Positions 35,747-44,423 of a stretch of DNA of 64,000 nucleotides are shown one piece after another (positions within the stretch are counted from its first letter, which is position 1; each line of letters opens with the position of its first letter). The stretch lies in assembly GCF_900176655.1 (NCBI RefSeq), contig NZ_LT838842.1, positions 106,931 to 170,930 of the forward strand. The letters run 5' to 3'. This DNA comes from Collinsella vaginalis. GTDB taxonomy: Bacteria; Actinomycetota; Coriobacteriia; Coriobacteriales; Coriobacteriaceae. Both the position numbers and the translations under genes were made by a program. The notes beneath the pieces are model-generated. The model did not search any database and was not told where the DNA came from. It saw only the letters and a list, made by a program, of their open reading frames with translations.

Positions 35747-38082
35747 TTATCGCTTCTCGTTGCGCGCGCGACGGCGCAGCGCCAGGCTGCCGAGACCCGC
35801 TGCCGCGCCGGTTGCCGCAGCGGCAGCGGCGACGATCATCGCGTCCCCTGTGGCAGGGAGCTTGGCTGAGGACTTCTTCACCGCGGGCGTCTTCTTCCCC
35901 GGCTTCTTGCCCGTGTCGGTGCCGGGATCCGCCGGGCCGGGCTTCACCGGATCGGCGACGAACTCCCAGAGGCCCACGAGGGAGATGTCCTCGGTCAGCG
36001 CGATGGAGCTTTCGGTGAACTCGTTGCCCGGAGCGACGCTGTCCCGATACCAACCCTTGAACACCCAGGTGCCGCCATCAACCTTATGGTCGGACGGCGT
36101 GGGCACGGTCGCTGGGGTTCCGTGCTCGGCCTCGACCTCCGCAGGGGCAGTGAGGTTCCCCGGCAGATCTTTACCCGGAGTGCCGGAAACATAGGAGAAC
36201 GTGACCCGGTGCACGGCGGGGCGGAACTCCCAGGCACCCACGAGCGCCAGATCCTCATCGCCCATGGTGATCGAAGCGCCCGAAACCTCATTGCCCTCGG
36301 CGATGGCACCCTTGTACCAGCCTTTGAACTCCCAGCTGCCACCTTCCACCGGCACGGAGCCAGGCGCGGGCAGGGTGAGCTCTTCGCCTGCGCGCGCCAT
36401 GCCCGCCGGAGGCGCCACGATGCCGTCGGGCAGGGCTCGTCCCTCGGAGACGGACTCATAGGAGTACGTCACGTTGTGCATGGCCGGCCGCCAATAGCCC
36501 AGAGAGACGGTGTTTGACCGGCTCGTCCCCATCGAGATCGAGGTCGAGAGGGCCGTCTGCCCGAGGATCGGAAGGTTCAAGAACCCGGCGTGGGGCACCA
36601 CATTGCCGGTGACGGTGCCTTGGACGTTAATGAGCTGCATCCCCTGGGTCTCGGCGAGCTCGGCGGCTTTCTCATCGGAGATCGTCAGCGTCCGCGAGGC
36701 GGGATCCGGGGAACCCGCGGCAGCGTGCTCGGCCAGGGGCACTGCACGGAGCTTCATGTTCGAGACGATGGTCTCGCCCTTGCTCTTCCCCGGCGCAGCC
36801 ACCACGTTGGCCTCGCGGATCTTCTCGGCGTCGCCGTGGCGCAGGATCGTGCGGATGGTGAGTGTGTGGCTGCCTCCGGTCTTCACATCGAAGCGCGTCT
36901 TGGGGCTGGCGTTGCTCACAAGCGAGGAGAAGCTCGCCTTGGTGTTCCCGAGATCTGCGCCCGTGTTGGGATCGACGATGTTGAGACGCTCGCGGGCGGC
37001 GTTCAGCACGTACAGGGGACGCCATGAGTAGCTCTCGAACTCAAGGGACAGGGTCTCCGGAACGGAGATGCCCTCGCCGAGCTCGATATTGAGGTCGACA
37101 TACGTATAGGACCTGTCGTTCGCCGCAGTCGGCAACTCGTTGTTGCCGGAGAGCAGCTCACTGTAGTTGCGGCTCAGCACCGGAAGCCACTGGTTCGAGG
37201 CAGCGGGGTTCTTGTAGACGACCATCGCGGTAGAGTTGTCCATGGAGAACTCGGAGCCTAGGACGACCTCGTTCACGGACGTGCGGTCGTCTTTCTTGAC
37301 ATAGGTGTCAACGACGGTGACGTCGCCGGTCGCATCGTCCCGGGTGGTGCTGTGCAGCGGGCTGTTGGGGAGGAAGTCCTCGGCGGGGGTGTTCCCGTTC
37401 ACCCGGATCGAGACGGAACCGGGCGCAAATCGCCTGAGACCGCCGGTCAGCGCCTGGAACAGGCCGAAGTTGCTGTCGGGCAGTGGTGAGTCGGGCTCGG
37501 TAAGGCTGAAGTAGATGCCGTACAGACGGGCATCTGCAGGGATGCCGTTGGGGAAAGCCGTTGAGATGAGGTCCTCCGAGGAGAAGAAGCGGGCGCCCGG
37601 GGCGACCTTCCCGTTCACCGGCGGTTGATCTGACCATCCGAGGAAGACCTTGCCCAGGCCGCGCAGGGAACCCTGGTTCACGATCGGCGCGCCGATCTTG
37701 TCAGTCGGCTGGGTGAAATCGCGCACGGTGTCCTGCTTGGTGCGGGACTCGTTCGTCCACTGGCCCACGAGGCTCACGGAGCCGGCGTACGTGCCCTGGG
37801 CTTCCGGTGCCGCAGCACGCAGCGCCTCTCCGACGGGGGTGGACTCCTGCGCCGTGGGGGTAACGTCGTCGACGGGCGATGATGAGGTGGAGGGGTCTCC
37901 TCGGAACCGGACGCGCTCTCTTGCGAGGTGGCGTCGCTCCCAGCTGCAGCCTCGTCAGCAGACCTCTGCTCTGTATTGACGACAGCAGGTGCCCCGGTTT
38001 CGGAGACGGTCTCAGCGTATGCGTTCGTGGCAGGGACTCCTCCGCCAACGAGCGCGATCTTCGGAATGGTCTGCTTTCTCAT
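35747..38082 (-). pseudogene. LPXTG cell-wall adhesin with InlB-type repeats, interrupted by a frameshift
   Basis: A large surface protein of about 778 residues, broken by one frameshift. The 5' part starts at 38082 (AGGAGG 5 bases upstream) with a short signal-like sequence, MRKQTIPKIALVGGG...ATNAYA, and a low-complexity SADEAAAGSD...ASGSEE stretch. Near 37889-37900 (GGAGGGGTCTCC) the frame must shift by -1 to continue as DPSTSSSPVDDVTPT and the long body. The body has beta-rich domains and two Listeria-Bacteroides-like repeats (MHNVTYSYESVSEGRALPDG and VHRVTFSYVSGTPGKDLPG, each ending SWEFKGWYKG-like), then LPATG, a membrane segment and RRRARNEKR. Loss of one C in the CCCC run would explain it. 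It may be a pseudogene, phase variation or a sequencing error. Confidence 0.8.
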
Positions 38083-38558
38083 GGTGCCTCCTGGTTCGAG
38101 CCCGTCTGTTGCAACTGCGCTGATGGGCTTGGCGGGGGTGTCTTCTGCAGTTGCGCAACCAACGTGATAGTATCGAATACTATAGAAATGTGTACACTAT
38201 ATGGATAATCTAACAGTTCACCATAAACAATACAAAACACCAGGTAATTTGATTGCTTCATATTGTTCAAGAGGTTTTTTAAACCCTTTTTTATTATCAT
38301 TTTCTAATATATGACATTTATAATATATATTTACAAAGACATTATATGCAATATTAATAATGTATTATCCATTTCAATGCCATATAAAAGACCCCAAGCC
38401 CGTTTCGACCAATGGATATGTCCATGATCAAAACGAGCTCGGGGTCACATGCTTGAGCGCTAGAATTTCGGCACATTTGGATAATGAGCCAATGCTACAA
38501 GCACTATTCCGACGGGGCTATCAGGCAGTCATGAGCATGCCAAGATCGTATCGCGCCT
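38083..38558. other. AT-rich intergenic island with palindromes
   Basis: 476 bases, strikingly AT-rich from about 38165 to 38370 in an otherwise GC-rich window. Features: GTTGCAAC (38108-38115), the palindrome GTTGCGCAAC (38150-38159), and ATAGTAT-CGA-ATACTAT (38167-38183). These lie 25-100 bases before the adhesin gene start, so they are likely its promoter/operator zone. No gene is seen. Confidence 0.45.
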
Positions 38559-39410
38559 TTACGCCCGACCGACGGAGCCCAGGTTCTCCATGCGGGTCTT
38601 CACGATCTTCGTGATCTCCGCCATGCCCTGCTTGGCAGGCTTCTTCGGATCAAAGTTGTCCGGGTTCTCGGCCATGTAGGCCATGAATCCCTTGGTGTAT
38701 GCCTGGCGCAGCTCGGTCGCGTAATTCACCTTGGAGATGCCGTTCTTGATAGCCTCGGCGACCTGCTCGTCAGGCACGCCCGAGGTGCCGTGCAGCACGA
38801 GCGGGATGTCGATCTTGGCCGCGATGGCGCGCACGACGTCCTGCTGCACGTGCGGGGTGCCGTGATAGATTCCGTGAGCGGTACCCACACCGATCGCGAG
38901 ACTCGTGCAGCCCGTGCGCTCCACGAACTCAAGCGCCTCATCGGGATCGGTGTAAGGGTTCTCCCCCTCAACCAGCGGACCGTCGTCCTCTTTGCCGCCG
39001 ACCTTGCCAAGCTCGGCCTCGACCGGAATCCCCAGGGCGCGGCCCACGCGGGCGACCGGGGCGGTGACGGCGATGTTCTCCTCAAACGGCACGTGGCTGC
39101 CGTCGATCATCACGGAGGTGTAGCCCGTCTTCATGGCCTGCATGCAGCGGTCGAAACCGTCGCCGTGATCGAGGTGGAGGGCCACCGGAACCGAAGCGCG
39201 AGCCGCGGCGGCGGAGACGATACCATAGAAATAATCGAGACCCGCCGACTTGATGGTGCCCGGGGTGGTCTGCATGATCACCGGGGACTTCGTCTCCTCG
39301 GCAGCCGCAAGAATCGCCATGACAAACTCGAGGTTCTCCACGTTGAAGGCGCCGACACCGTAGTGGTTCTTGCGCGCTTCCTTGAGCATCTCCATGGTGG
39401 TGACCAGCAT
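38559..39410 (-). CDS. Class II fructose/tagatose-bisphosphate aldolase
   Basis: Zinc-dependent aldolase, 283 residues, closest in style to KbaY/GatY and FbaA-short. Seen: HYGVGAFNVENLEFVMAIL, VALHLDHGDGFDRC (catalytic Asp and zinc His), IPVEAELGKVGG, GTAHGIYHG (zinc His), and LHGTSGVPDEQV followed by KVNYATELRQAY. It cleaves tagatose-1,6-bisphosphate or fructose-1,6-bisphosphate to triose phosphates. It would complete the GalNAc/galactosamine route encoded at 53-61 kb, which otherwise lacks an aldolase. A divergent DeoR regulator next door may control it. Precise ketose specificity cannot be read by eye. Confidence 0.9.
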   Translation of the reverse strand: MLVTTMEMLKEARKNHYGVGAFNVENLEFVMAILAAAEETKSPVIMQTTPGTIKSAGLDYFYGIVSAAAARASVPVALHLDHGDGFDRCMQAMKTGYTSVMIDGSHVPFEENIAVTAPVARVGRALGIPVEAELGKVGGKEDDGPLVEGENPYTDPDEALEFVERTGCTSLAIGVGTAHGIYHGTPHVQQDVVRAIAAKIDIPLVLHGTSGVPDEQVAEAIKNGISKVNYATELRQAYTKGFMAYMAENPDNFDPKKPAKQGMAEITKIVKTRMENLGSVGRA

Positions 39411-39724
39411 GTTCGAGCTCCCTTCTGCCCGTCCGCTGCCGGGCGATCATCCGCCGCGCCCCTCTGGCCGACGCCGATGCCTCCACTATACGAGATGTGC
39501 CGCCCTCGCCTGCGCCGTCTTTCGGGGTGTCAGTGGCTAAAAATCCGATCACACGCAAACGAAGGAAAGGAAAGTGTGCTCCCATTTCTCTTAAAGCCTG
39601 TTATATCGTCCATTTTGTTTCCTCATTTCCATCGTATCGTGTAAAAGATGGGGAACTGATTTTCTTTTTTCTTCTTTAAAAGAAAGTTGAGAAAATAACC
39701 CGAGACCGACGATAAGGGGCTGCC
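39411..39724. other. Divergent region aldolase / DeoR regulator
   Basis: 314 bases, A/T-rich toward the DeoR gene, with purine/pyrimidine tracts (CTTTCTTTT-like on the minus strand, AAAGAAAG on the plus strand near 39680). TATAAC on the minus strand near 39600 may be the aldolase -10. DeoR operators are often TTTC/GAAA-rich, so a site here is plausible but not defined. Confidence 0.3.
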
Positions 39725-40537
39725 ATGGCACGCCGACCGAAACGCACAACCCGCACGTTCGCTGAAGAGCGACAGACAGCCATCCTCGATATGCTCGAGC
39801 ATGAGACGACCGTGCAGGTCGCCGATCTAGCCCGGATCTTCGGCGTGTCCTCCGTCACCGCGCGCGCCGACCTCGACGCGCTCGCCTCCGCCGGCAAACT
39901 GCGACGCACCCATGGCGGTGCGATCTCCCTGCAGCGAACTCTCACGGTGTCGGTGCAGGACCGTCGCGTGAATGTGAACGCCGATGCCAAACGTGCCATC
40001 GCCGCCGTAGCGCTCGAGTTGGTGCACGACGGCGACACCCTGATCGTGGATTCCGGCACCACAGCCCTCGAGTTCGTGCGCGCCCTTGACGTCAGATCGG
40101 GCATCACCGTGATCACCGCCGACATGACCATTGCGGACTACATAGATGAGAGCCTGCCCTCCATCAGCGCCGTCGTCCTCGGTGGCTCGCTGAGAAAGGG
40201 GCATCGCTACCTATACGGACCCCTCACCCAGGCGGCGCTCGCAGAGCTCCATGCCGATCTCGCAGTCATCTGCCCTGGCGGTTTCGTCACCTCGCGCGGT
40301 TTCATGACCGACTTCCCGCAGATGGCCGAGGTGAAGAAGGGAATGTTGGACGCCGCTGCACGCCGTGTCGCCTTGATGGATGCAAGCAAGATATCAGCTC
40401 GCAGCATGCTGCGTTTCGCGGATATAGACGACCTCGACGACATCGTGATGGACCGCGACCCCGCCGGTATCATCGCCGCTACCATCGCTGAGTTGCCCGA
40501 AGACCGCCGTCCCTGGCTCCATCTCGCGGCGAGATAG
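39725..40537 (+). CDS. DeoR-family sugar-phosphate-sensing repressor
   Basis: A 270-residue regulator. N-terminal helix-turn-helix: ERQTAILDMLEHETTVQVAD then LARIFGVSSVTARADLDAL and GKLRRTHGGAI, the classic DeoR signature. The sugar-phosphate-binding domain has LIVDSGTTALEFVRAL, ITADMTIADYI, LGGSLRKGHRYLYGP and a late LMDASKISARSMLRF. It is divergent from the class II aldolase, so a tagatose or fructose phosphate is a likely signal. ATG 39725 is preceded by AAGGGGC. Confidence 0.9.
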   Translation: MARRPKRTTRTFAEERQTAILDMLEHETTVQVADLARIFGVSSVTARADLDALASAGKLRRTHGGAISLQRTLTVSVQDRRVNVNADAKRAIAAVALELVHDGDTLIVDSGTTALEFVRALDVRSGITVITADMTIADYIDESLPSISAVVLGGSLRKGHRYLYGPLTQAALAELHADLAVICPGGFVTSRGFMTDFPQMAEVKKGMLDAAARRVALMDASKISARSMLRFADIDDLDDIVMDRDPAGIIAATIAELPEDRRPWLHLAAR

Positions 40538-40692
40538 ACGCACATCACCTCTTACGGATCGTCTCCGCAACATTGGCACAGCGAGAACTTCATAGCCACG
40601 GCGGAAGGCGCGCGTCACTCAGGAGCCCCGCCTCATCTTTTTAGCCCCGAAGCCATCCGCGCAGTGCTTCATGCTGCACGATTCTGCTCGCC

Positions 40693-40876
40693 TGGCCAAA
40701 AACATGGTTGAGGCTGTATTTATGAGATGGCGTTTGAACTTTGGAAGCCCAGATCTCCGGCAGCACGTCCTCAGATTATAGAAATAAAATACATATATCT
40801 ATAAATGTAAATGATATTTAGCAGACTGATACGCGGGCTGATTCCAAAAATACATCCTCGATGCACTTTTTGGCCA
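40693..40876. repeat. Repeat family A, copy 2 (184 bp)
   Basis: Left end TGGCCAAAAACATGGTTGAG continuing GCTGTATTT; right end AAATACATCCTCGATGCAC continuing TTTTTGGCCA. The interior is AT-rich (about 40775-40820). Its right end stops 14 bases from the stop codon of the AbiEi-like gene. The same orientation as copy 3. Confidence 0.8.
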
Positions 40877-40889
40877 AGCGCACGAATTC

Positions 40890-41852
40890 TCACATGTCAT
40901 CAAGACTACTCAAGGATAGAGACGGCAGAATCCTCGAGCGTAACAGTGTCCTCTTTTGAGAAAAGTTCTTCGTTCTTTCAGGACGCAAGCGAACACCAAG
41001 GGCACAGGCCACATCGCGGGCAAGTTGCTCAAAGAGATGGAGATCGGCCAGGTCCTCATACCAAACATTGACGGTCGTTAGCCCTGCACCGATCAGCCGA
41101 GCTTGTCGCCGAGCATCCCGCCCAACCCGCTCTTGAGAATGATAGCGTCGCCCCTGGTATTCAAGGCCAAAGCCATTGGTGGGAAATGCCGCATCCACCC
41201 AACGAGATCCCTCAGCCGTCTCAACCTTATAGTTCAGAACGGCACCTTTGAATCCCATCCCGCCATATCGATGTGGCAGGCAAAACAACATGGCCATAAC
41301 GGTCTCCATGGGTGAGTGCGAGTTATCAATGACGAGGCGTGCGGCGCGGGCGGCGAGCTTCACACCTCGGTGGTGGGCTGACCGGTTAATCATGCTCATC
41401 AGCCGATGCCGCGTAGCCACAGGTCGCGATGTATTGGTAAACCCGTCCCATGATTCATCGAGAACATACGTGCCGCAAAGTTCAAATCCTATGAGGGCAA
41501 GATCGATCTCATCGTATTCCCCCGTGGCGGCTAATTCTAAAAAGAGCAACTCGGGTGAGACGATCAGCATTGACTTTGAAAGCCTAATCAACGAACGCGA
41601 TTGTAGGAGATCCTCCCGATGTCGATGGCAACGGACATCCCCACGGATATGGCATTCGGATCGGCTTGGGAGTAGCAGATGGAAAGGGCCTGCTTCAAGC
41701 CCGAGCCGAGCCATATCGTCCGCAAGGTGCGCCCGCGACGGCATCGAGCACCCCGCGAGCTTAGCCGTGCGCGGGAGAGTGAGGAGGTCCGGAAGACGCT
41801 GGCCCATCTTCCGATACACCTCAAGTGCCGTGTTGCCGCAAATACAATACAT
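40890..41852 (-). CDS. AbiEi/DUF559-like protein with a PD-(D/E)XK-type C-terminal domain
   Basis: A 320-residue orphan. The middle (MLIVSPELLFLELAATGEY...LIGFELCGTYV) resembles the central part of AbiEi-type antitoxins and related DUF559 proteins. The C-terminal VDAAFPTNGFGLEYQGRRYH then DARRQARLIGAGLTTVNVWY matches the Vsr/DUF559 nuclease fold pattern (D, ExQ/xG, R..R). No N-terminal wing of a normal AbiEi and no AbiEii nucleotidyltransferase gene is adjacent. The start is uncertain: Met1 at 41852 lacks a Shine-Dalgarno, and Met16 at 41807 has GAGG 11 bases upstream. The gene is bracketed by family A copies 2 and 3, and its base composition looks less GC-rich than its neighbours. Function unknown. 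Confidence 0.65.
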   Translation of the reverse strand: MYCICGNTALEVYRKMGQRLPDLLTLPRTAKLAGCSMPSRAHLADDMARLGLEAGPFHLLLPSRSECHIRGDVRCHRHREDLLQSRSLIRLSKSMLIVSPELLFLELAATGEYDEIDLALIGFELCGTYVLDESWDGFTNTSRPVATRHRLMSMINRSAHHRGVKLAARAARLVIDNSHSPMETVMAMLFCLPHRYGGMGFKGAVLNYKVETAEGSRWVDAAFPTNGFGLEYQGRRYHSQERVGRDARRQARLIGAGLTTVNVWYEDLADLHLFEQLARDVACALGVRLRPERTKNFSQKRTLLRSRILPSLSLSSLDDM

Positions 41853-41963
41853 AGTGGGCCAACGATATCGTTTCGGGAGGAATACGGGCGCGGCTTTTCG
41901 CCCTGTGGTCCCAAATTACTCCCTCGGCGGAGAAGCGCTCGAATACATGAGATTTCGCCCGTG

Positions 41964-42157
41964 TGGCCAAAAATCACTTTGAGGCTGTATCCGGATCTCA
42001 GATACTCAGCGTTGCTTGAAATGAAAATGTACGATTTCATCTATTCGTATCTAAATTAAGCTGCACCCCAACTCTCAAAAGCGCTTGAGGACAGTTTCTA
42101 CCGGCGAACCGTTTTTGAAAGGAGGCAGAATTACATCCTCGATGCACTTTTTGGCCA
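41964..42157. repeat. Repeat family A, copy 3 (194 bp)
   Basis: Left end TGGCCAAAAATCACTTTGAG continuing GCTGTAT; right end ATTACATCCTCGATGCAC continuing TTTTTGGCCA. It begins about 110 bases upstream of the AbiEi-like gene. The right ends of copies 2 and 3 are nearly identical over about 26 bases. Confidence 0.8.
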
Positions 42158-42267
42158 CCGCAAGAGTTTTCTGCGTCTGCGGGGCTCAACGACGTCTGCG
42201 AATGTGCCCATCGCTTTTCGAACCAACCGCACTCAATGATGGCAGCCTCTTGATATCCGAGAAACGG

Positions 42268-42302
42268 ACGCCCGGCCCATGCGGGAACCGCATGGGCCGG
42301 GC
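42268..42302 (-). terminator. 16-bp hairpin ending the mgl/EIIB transcript
   Basis: CGCCCGGCCCATGCGG (42268-42283) and CCGCATGGGCCGGGCG (42287-42302) are perfect complements with loop GAA. On the minus strand TCCGTTTCTC follows, a weak T-run. It lies 55 bases past the EIIB stop. Confidence 0.65.
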
Positions 42303-42356
42303 GGATTGAATTCTATGTTTCATGTGGCTCTGGCAGCCGCCATCAATGCAAAGCGC

Positions 42357-42656
42357 CTACGCGTTCAGCAGGGCCTCGGCGCTGTCGAGAATGGCACCGA
42401 CGTCGGCGCGCGCGTACACATCGGGCTCGATGACCGCCAACGGCACATCCGAGACCTCCTGGATGCTCCCCTGGGCGAACCCGATCTGCGGGCTCAACAG
42501 GACAGCATCCGCCCCGGCGAGAAGCCCCACGGCATCGGCAAGCGGCTTGGCCTCGATGTCGACATCAAGACCGCGGTCCTCCGCCTCCTGCTTCATCTTC
42601 GCAACCAAGAGGCTCGTCGAGACGCCGGAGTTGCAGCAGACGAGAATCTTCTTCAC
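42357..42656 (-). CDS. Orphan PTS EIIB, lactose/cellobiose type
   Basis: A 99-residue phosphocarrier with the EIIB-cellobiose P-loop-like motif KKILVCCNSGVSTSLLVAKM; Cys8 is the expected phosphorylation site. The start is GTG at 42656, with GAGGAGG 7 bases upstream; a longer in-frame ATG at 42692 has no such site. It lies 102 bases downstream of mglC and shares the direction, so it may be the last gene of the mgl transcript. No matching EIIC or EIIA is in the window. It may serve a distant permease or act as a phosphorylation-dependent signal. Confidence 0.82.
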   Translation of the reverse strand: MKKILVCCNSGVSTSLLVAKMKQEAEDRGLDVDIEAKPLADAVGLLAGADAVLLSPQIGFAQGSIQEVSDVPLAVIEPDVYARADVGAILDSAEALLNA

Positions 42657-42758
42657 GGCAATTCCTCCTCGCAGGATCCCAACTCTGAACAAGCGGAAGA
42701 CCGGTCACCGGACATAGGGCCTCCCCCACACCCGCCGACCGGCCTCCCGGGGGCAGCG

Positions 42759-44408
42759 CTACTTCTTGCGGACGTACTTCAGGCAGTCGAGCGTGACGGC
42801 GATGAGGATGATGACGCCGGAGAACACGAACTGCAGGTTGGTGTCGATACCAAGGATCGTCAGCGAGTACGTAAGCGCGGTGAAGATCAGCACACCGACC
42901 GTGACACCGGAGATCTTACCGATACCGCCGGTGAACGAGATGCCGCCAACCACGCATGCCGCGATGGCATCCATCTCCCAGCCCTGGCCGTAGGCCGCAG
43001 AACCGGAGCCCACCATGCGGATGCACTCGAGCCAGGAGCCGAACCCGTACAGGATGCCAGCGAGCAGGAAGGCACCGACGGAAACCGCGAAGACATTGAT
43101 GCCGGACACCGACGCGGCCTCGGGGTTACCGCCCACCGCATACATGTTCTTACCGAAGGTGGTCTTGTTCCAGATGAACCAGACAATGGCGATAGCCGCG
43201 ATAGCCCAAAGGATGATCGTCGGGAACCCGTTCACGCGCGGGGTGACGAGGTCGGGAATGGTGGACTCGATGGCGCCGAAGGACACACCCTTGGTCGCGT
43301 AGGTCACGATACCGAAGATGATAAGCATGTTGGCCATCGTGGACACGAACCAGTGCATCTTGAACCGCGCGGTGAAGAACCCCGCGATCGCGGAGAACGC
43401 CGTGCAGAGGAAGACGCAGACAACAAGGGCGAGCACGATGCGGCCGACGACGGGCACACCCGAGAAGTCGAACGCGATACCGAAGAAGGTGCCGGTGTTG
43501 GGCCCCTGGTGCATGATGATCGTTGAGGCGACCATGCTCATACCGACCATGCGGCCGATGGACAGGTCGGTACCCGTCTGCAGGATCAGGCCGGCGACAC
43601 CGAGCGCCAGGAACATGCGCGGCGAGGCCTGCTGCAGGATGTTCAGGATGTTCTGCATCGTGAGGAGCTGCGTGCCCTTCACGGCCGGGGTGACGGCGCA
43701 GAGCATCGCGAACACGAGCAGGATCGCGATGTAGAGGCCGTTGTTCAGCAGGAAGTCACGCAGGTTGAAGGTGTAGCGGTAGCTCTCCCAGCGCTGGGCC
43801 ATCTTCTCGGCGAAGGTGAAGCGCGACATGCGGAGCAGGTCGATGAGGTGGTAGCGGTAGGTGAACGCCTCGTGCTCGCGATCCTTGATGCGCTGGAGCT
43901 CCTGCTGGTAGGAGACCTTCGCATCGAACTGCTTGTTCTTGTGGACGTACTTCTCCTCTTTGATCTCCTGCTGATCGGTGAGACCGCTGACGAGCTTCTT
44001 GTGCTCGCTTTCAACCTCGGCGAGGCGCTTCTGGTAGTCGACCTTGGCCTGCTCGCGCTCAGCCGCGCAGCTCGCCTTCACCGGGTTCAGGTACTCGGCG
44101 TCGAAGTGCTGCTTGAGGTACCCCTCGGCATCGGCGATCAGCTTGGCGATCTCGTCCTTGTTGGCGGCCTCCACCTTCTTGGCCACGGCCATCTCAGCCT
44201 GGTAGCCCGCCACCTGCTGATCGCGCTCCTCGCGGGTGAGCACGCGATCGCCCTTGGCGGCGTCGATGCTCGACTGCAGGGAGACGATCTTGGTCGTGCC
44301 CTCGGCGCGCAGGGCGTCGATCTTCTGCTGGATGCCGCTGACGTAGGCGTCAATCGGCTGGAGGAGGGCTGTCTCCTCCTCGACGGTGAGAATTTTCGTT
44401 GAAGCCAT
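42759..44408 (-). CDS. mglC: Galactose/methyl-galactoside ABC permease with a long coiled-coil N-terminus
   Basis: Inner-membrane permease of a ribose/galactose-type ABC importer. 549 residues against about 335 in E. coli MglC. The extra part is the first roughly 205 residues, which are highly charged and helical (for example EIAKLIADAEGYLKQHF, KVDYQKRLAEVESEHKKLVS, QQELQRIKDREHEAF) and must lie in the cytoplasm. The permease part begins near residue 215, with LGVAGLILQTGTDLSIGRMV, AVGGNPEAASVSGIN (EAA-like loop contacting the ATPase) and AACVVGGISFTGGIGKISG. It is 15 bases downstream of mglA. The extension is unusual and could bind the ATPase or a regulator. Confidence 0.9.
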   Translation of the reverse strand: MASTKILTVEEETALLQPIDAYVSGIQQKIDALRAEGTTKIVSLQSSIDAAKGDRVLTREERDQQVAGYQAEMAVAKKVEAANKDEIAKLIADAEGYLKQHFDAEYLNPVKASCAAEREQAKVDYQKRLAEVESEHKKLVSGLTDQQEIKEEKYVHKNKQFDAKVSYQQELQRIKDREHEAFTYRYHLIDLLRMSRFTFAEKMAQRWESYRYTFNLRDFLLNNGLYIAILLVFAMLCAVTPAVKGTQLLTMQNILNILQQASPRMFLALGVAGLILQTGTDLSIGRMVGMSMVASTIIMHQGPNTGTFFGIAFDFSGVPVVGRIVLALVVCVFLCTAFSAIAGFFTARFKMHWFVSTMANMLIIFGIVTYATKGVSFGAIESTIPDLVTPRVNGFPTIILWAIAAIAIVWFIWNKTTFGKNMYAVGGNPEAASVSGINVFAVSVGAFLLAGILYGFGSWLECIRMVGSGSAAYGQGWEMDAIAACVVGGISFTGGIGKISGVTVGVLIFTALTYSLTILGIDTNLQFVFSGVIILIAVTLDCLKYVRKK

Positions 44409-44423
44409 AGTTCCTCTCCTCGC

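Noticed and set aside
40890..41852. AbiE toxin-antitoxin pair
   Set aside because: Only an AbiEi-like protein is present; no AbiEii nucleotidyltransferase frame lies next to it on either strand.
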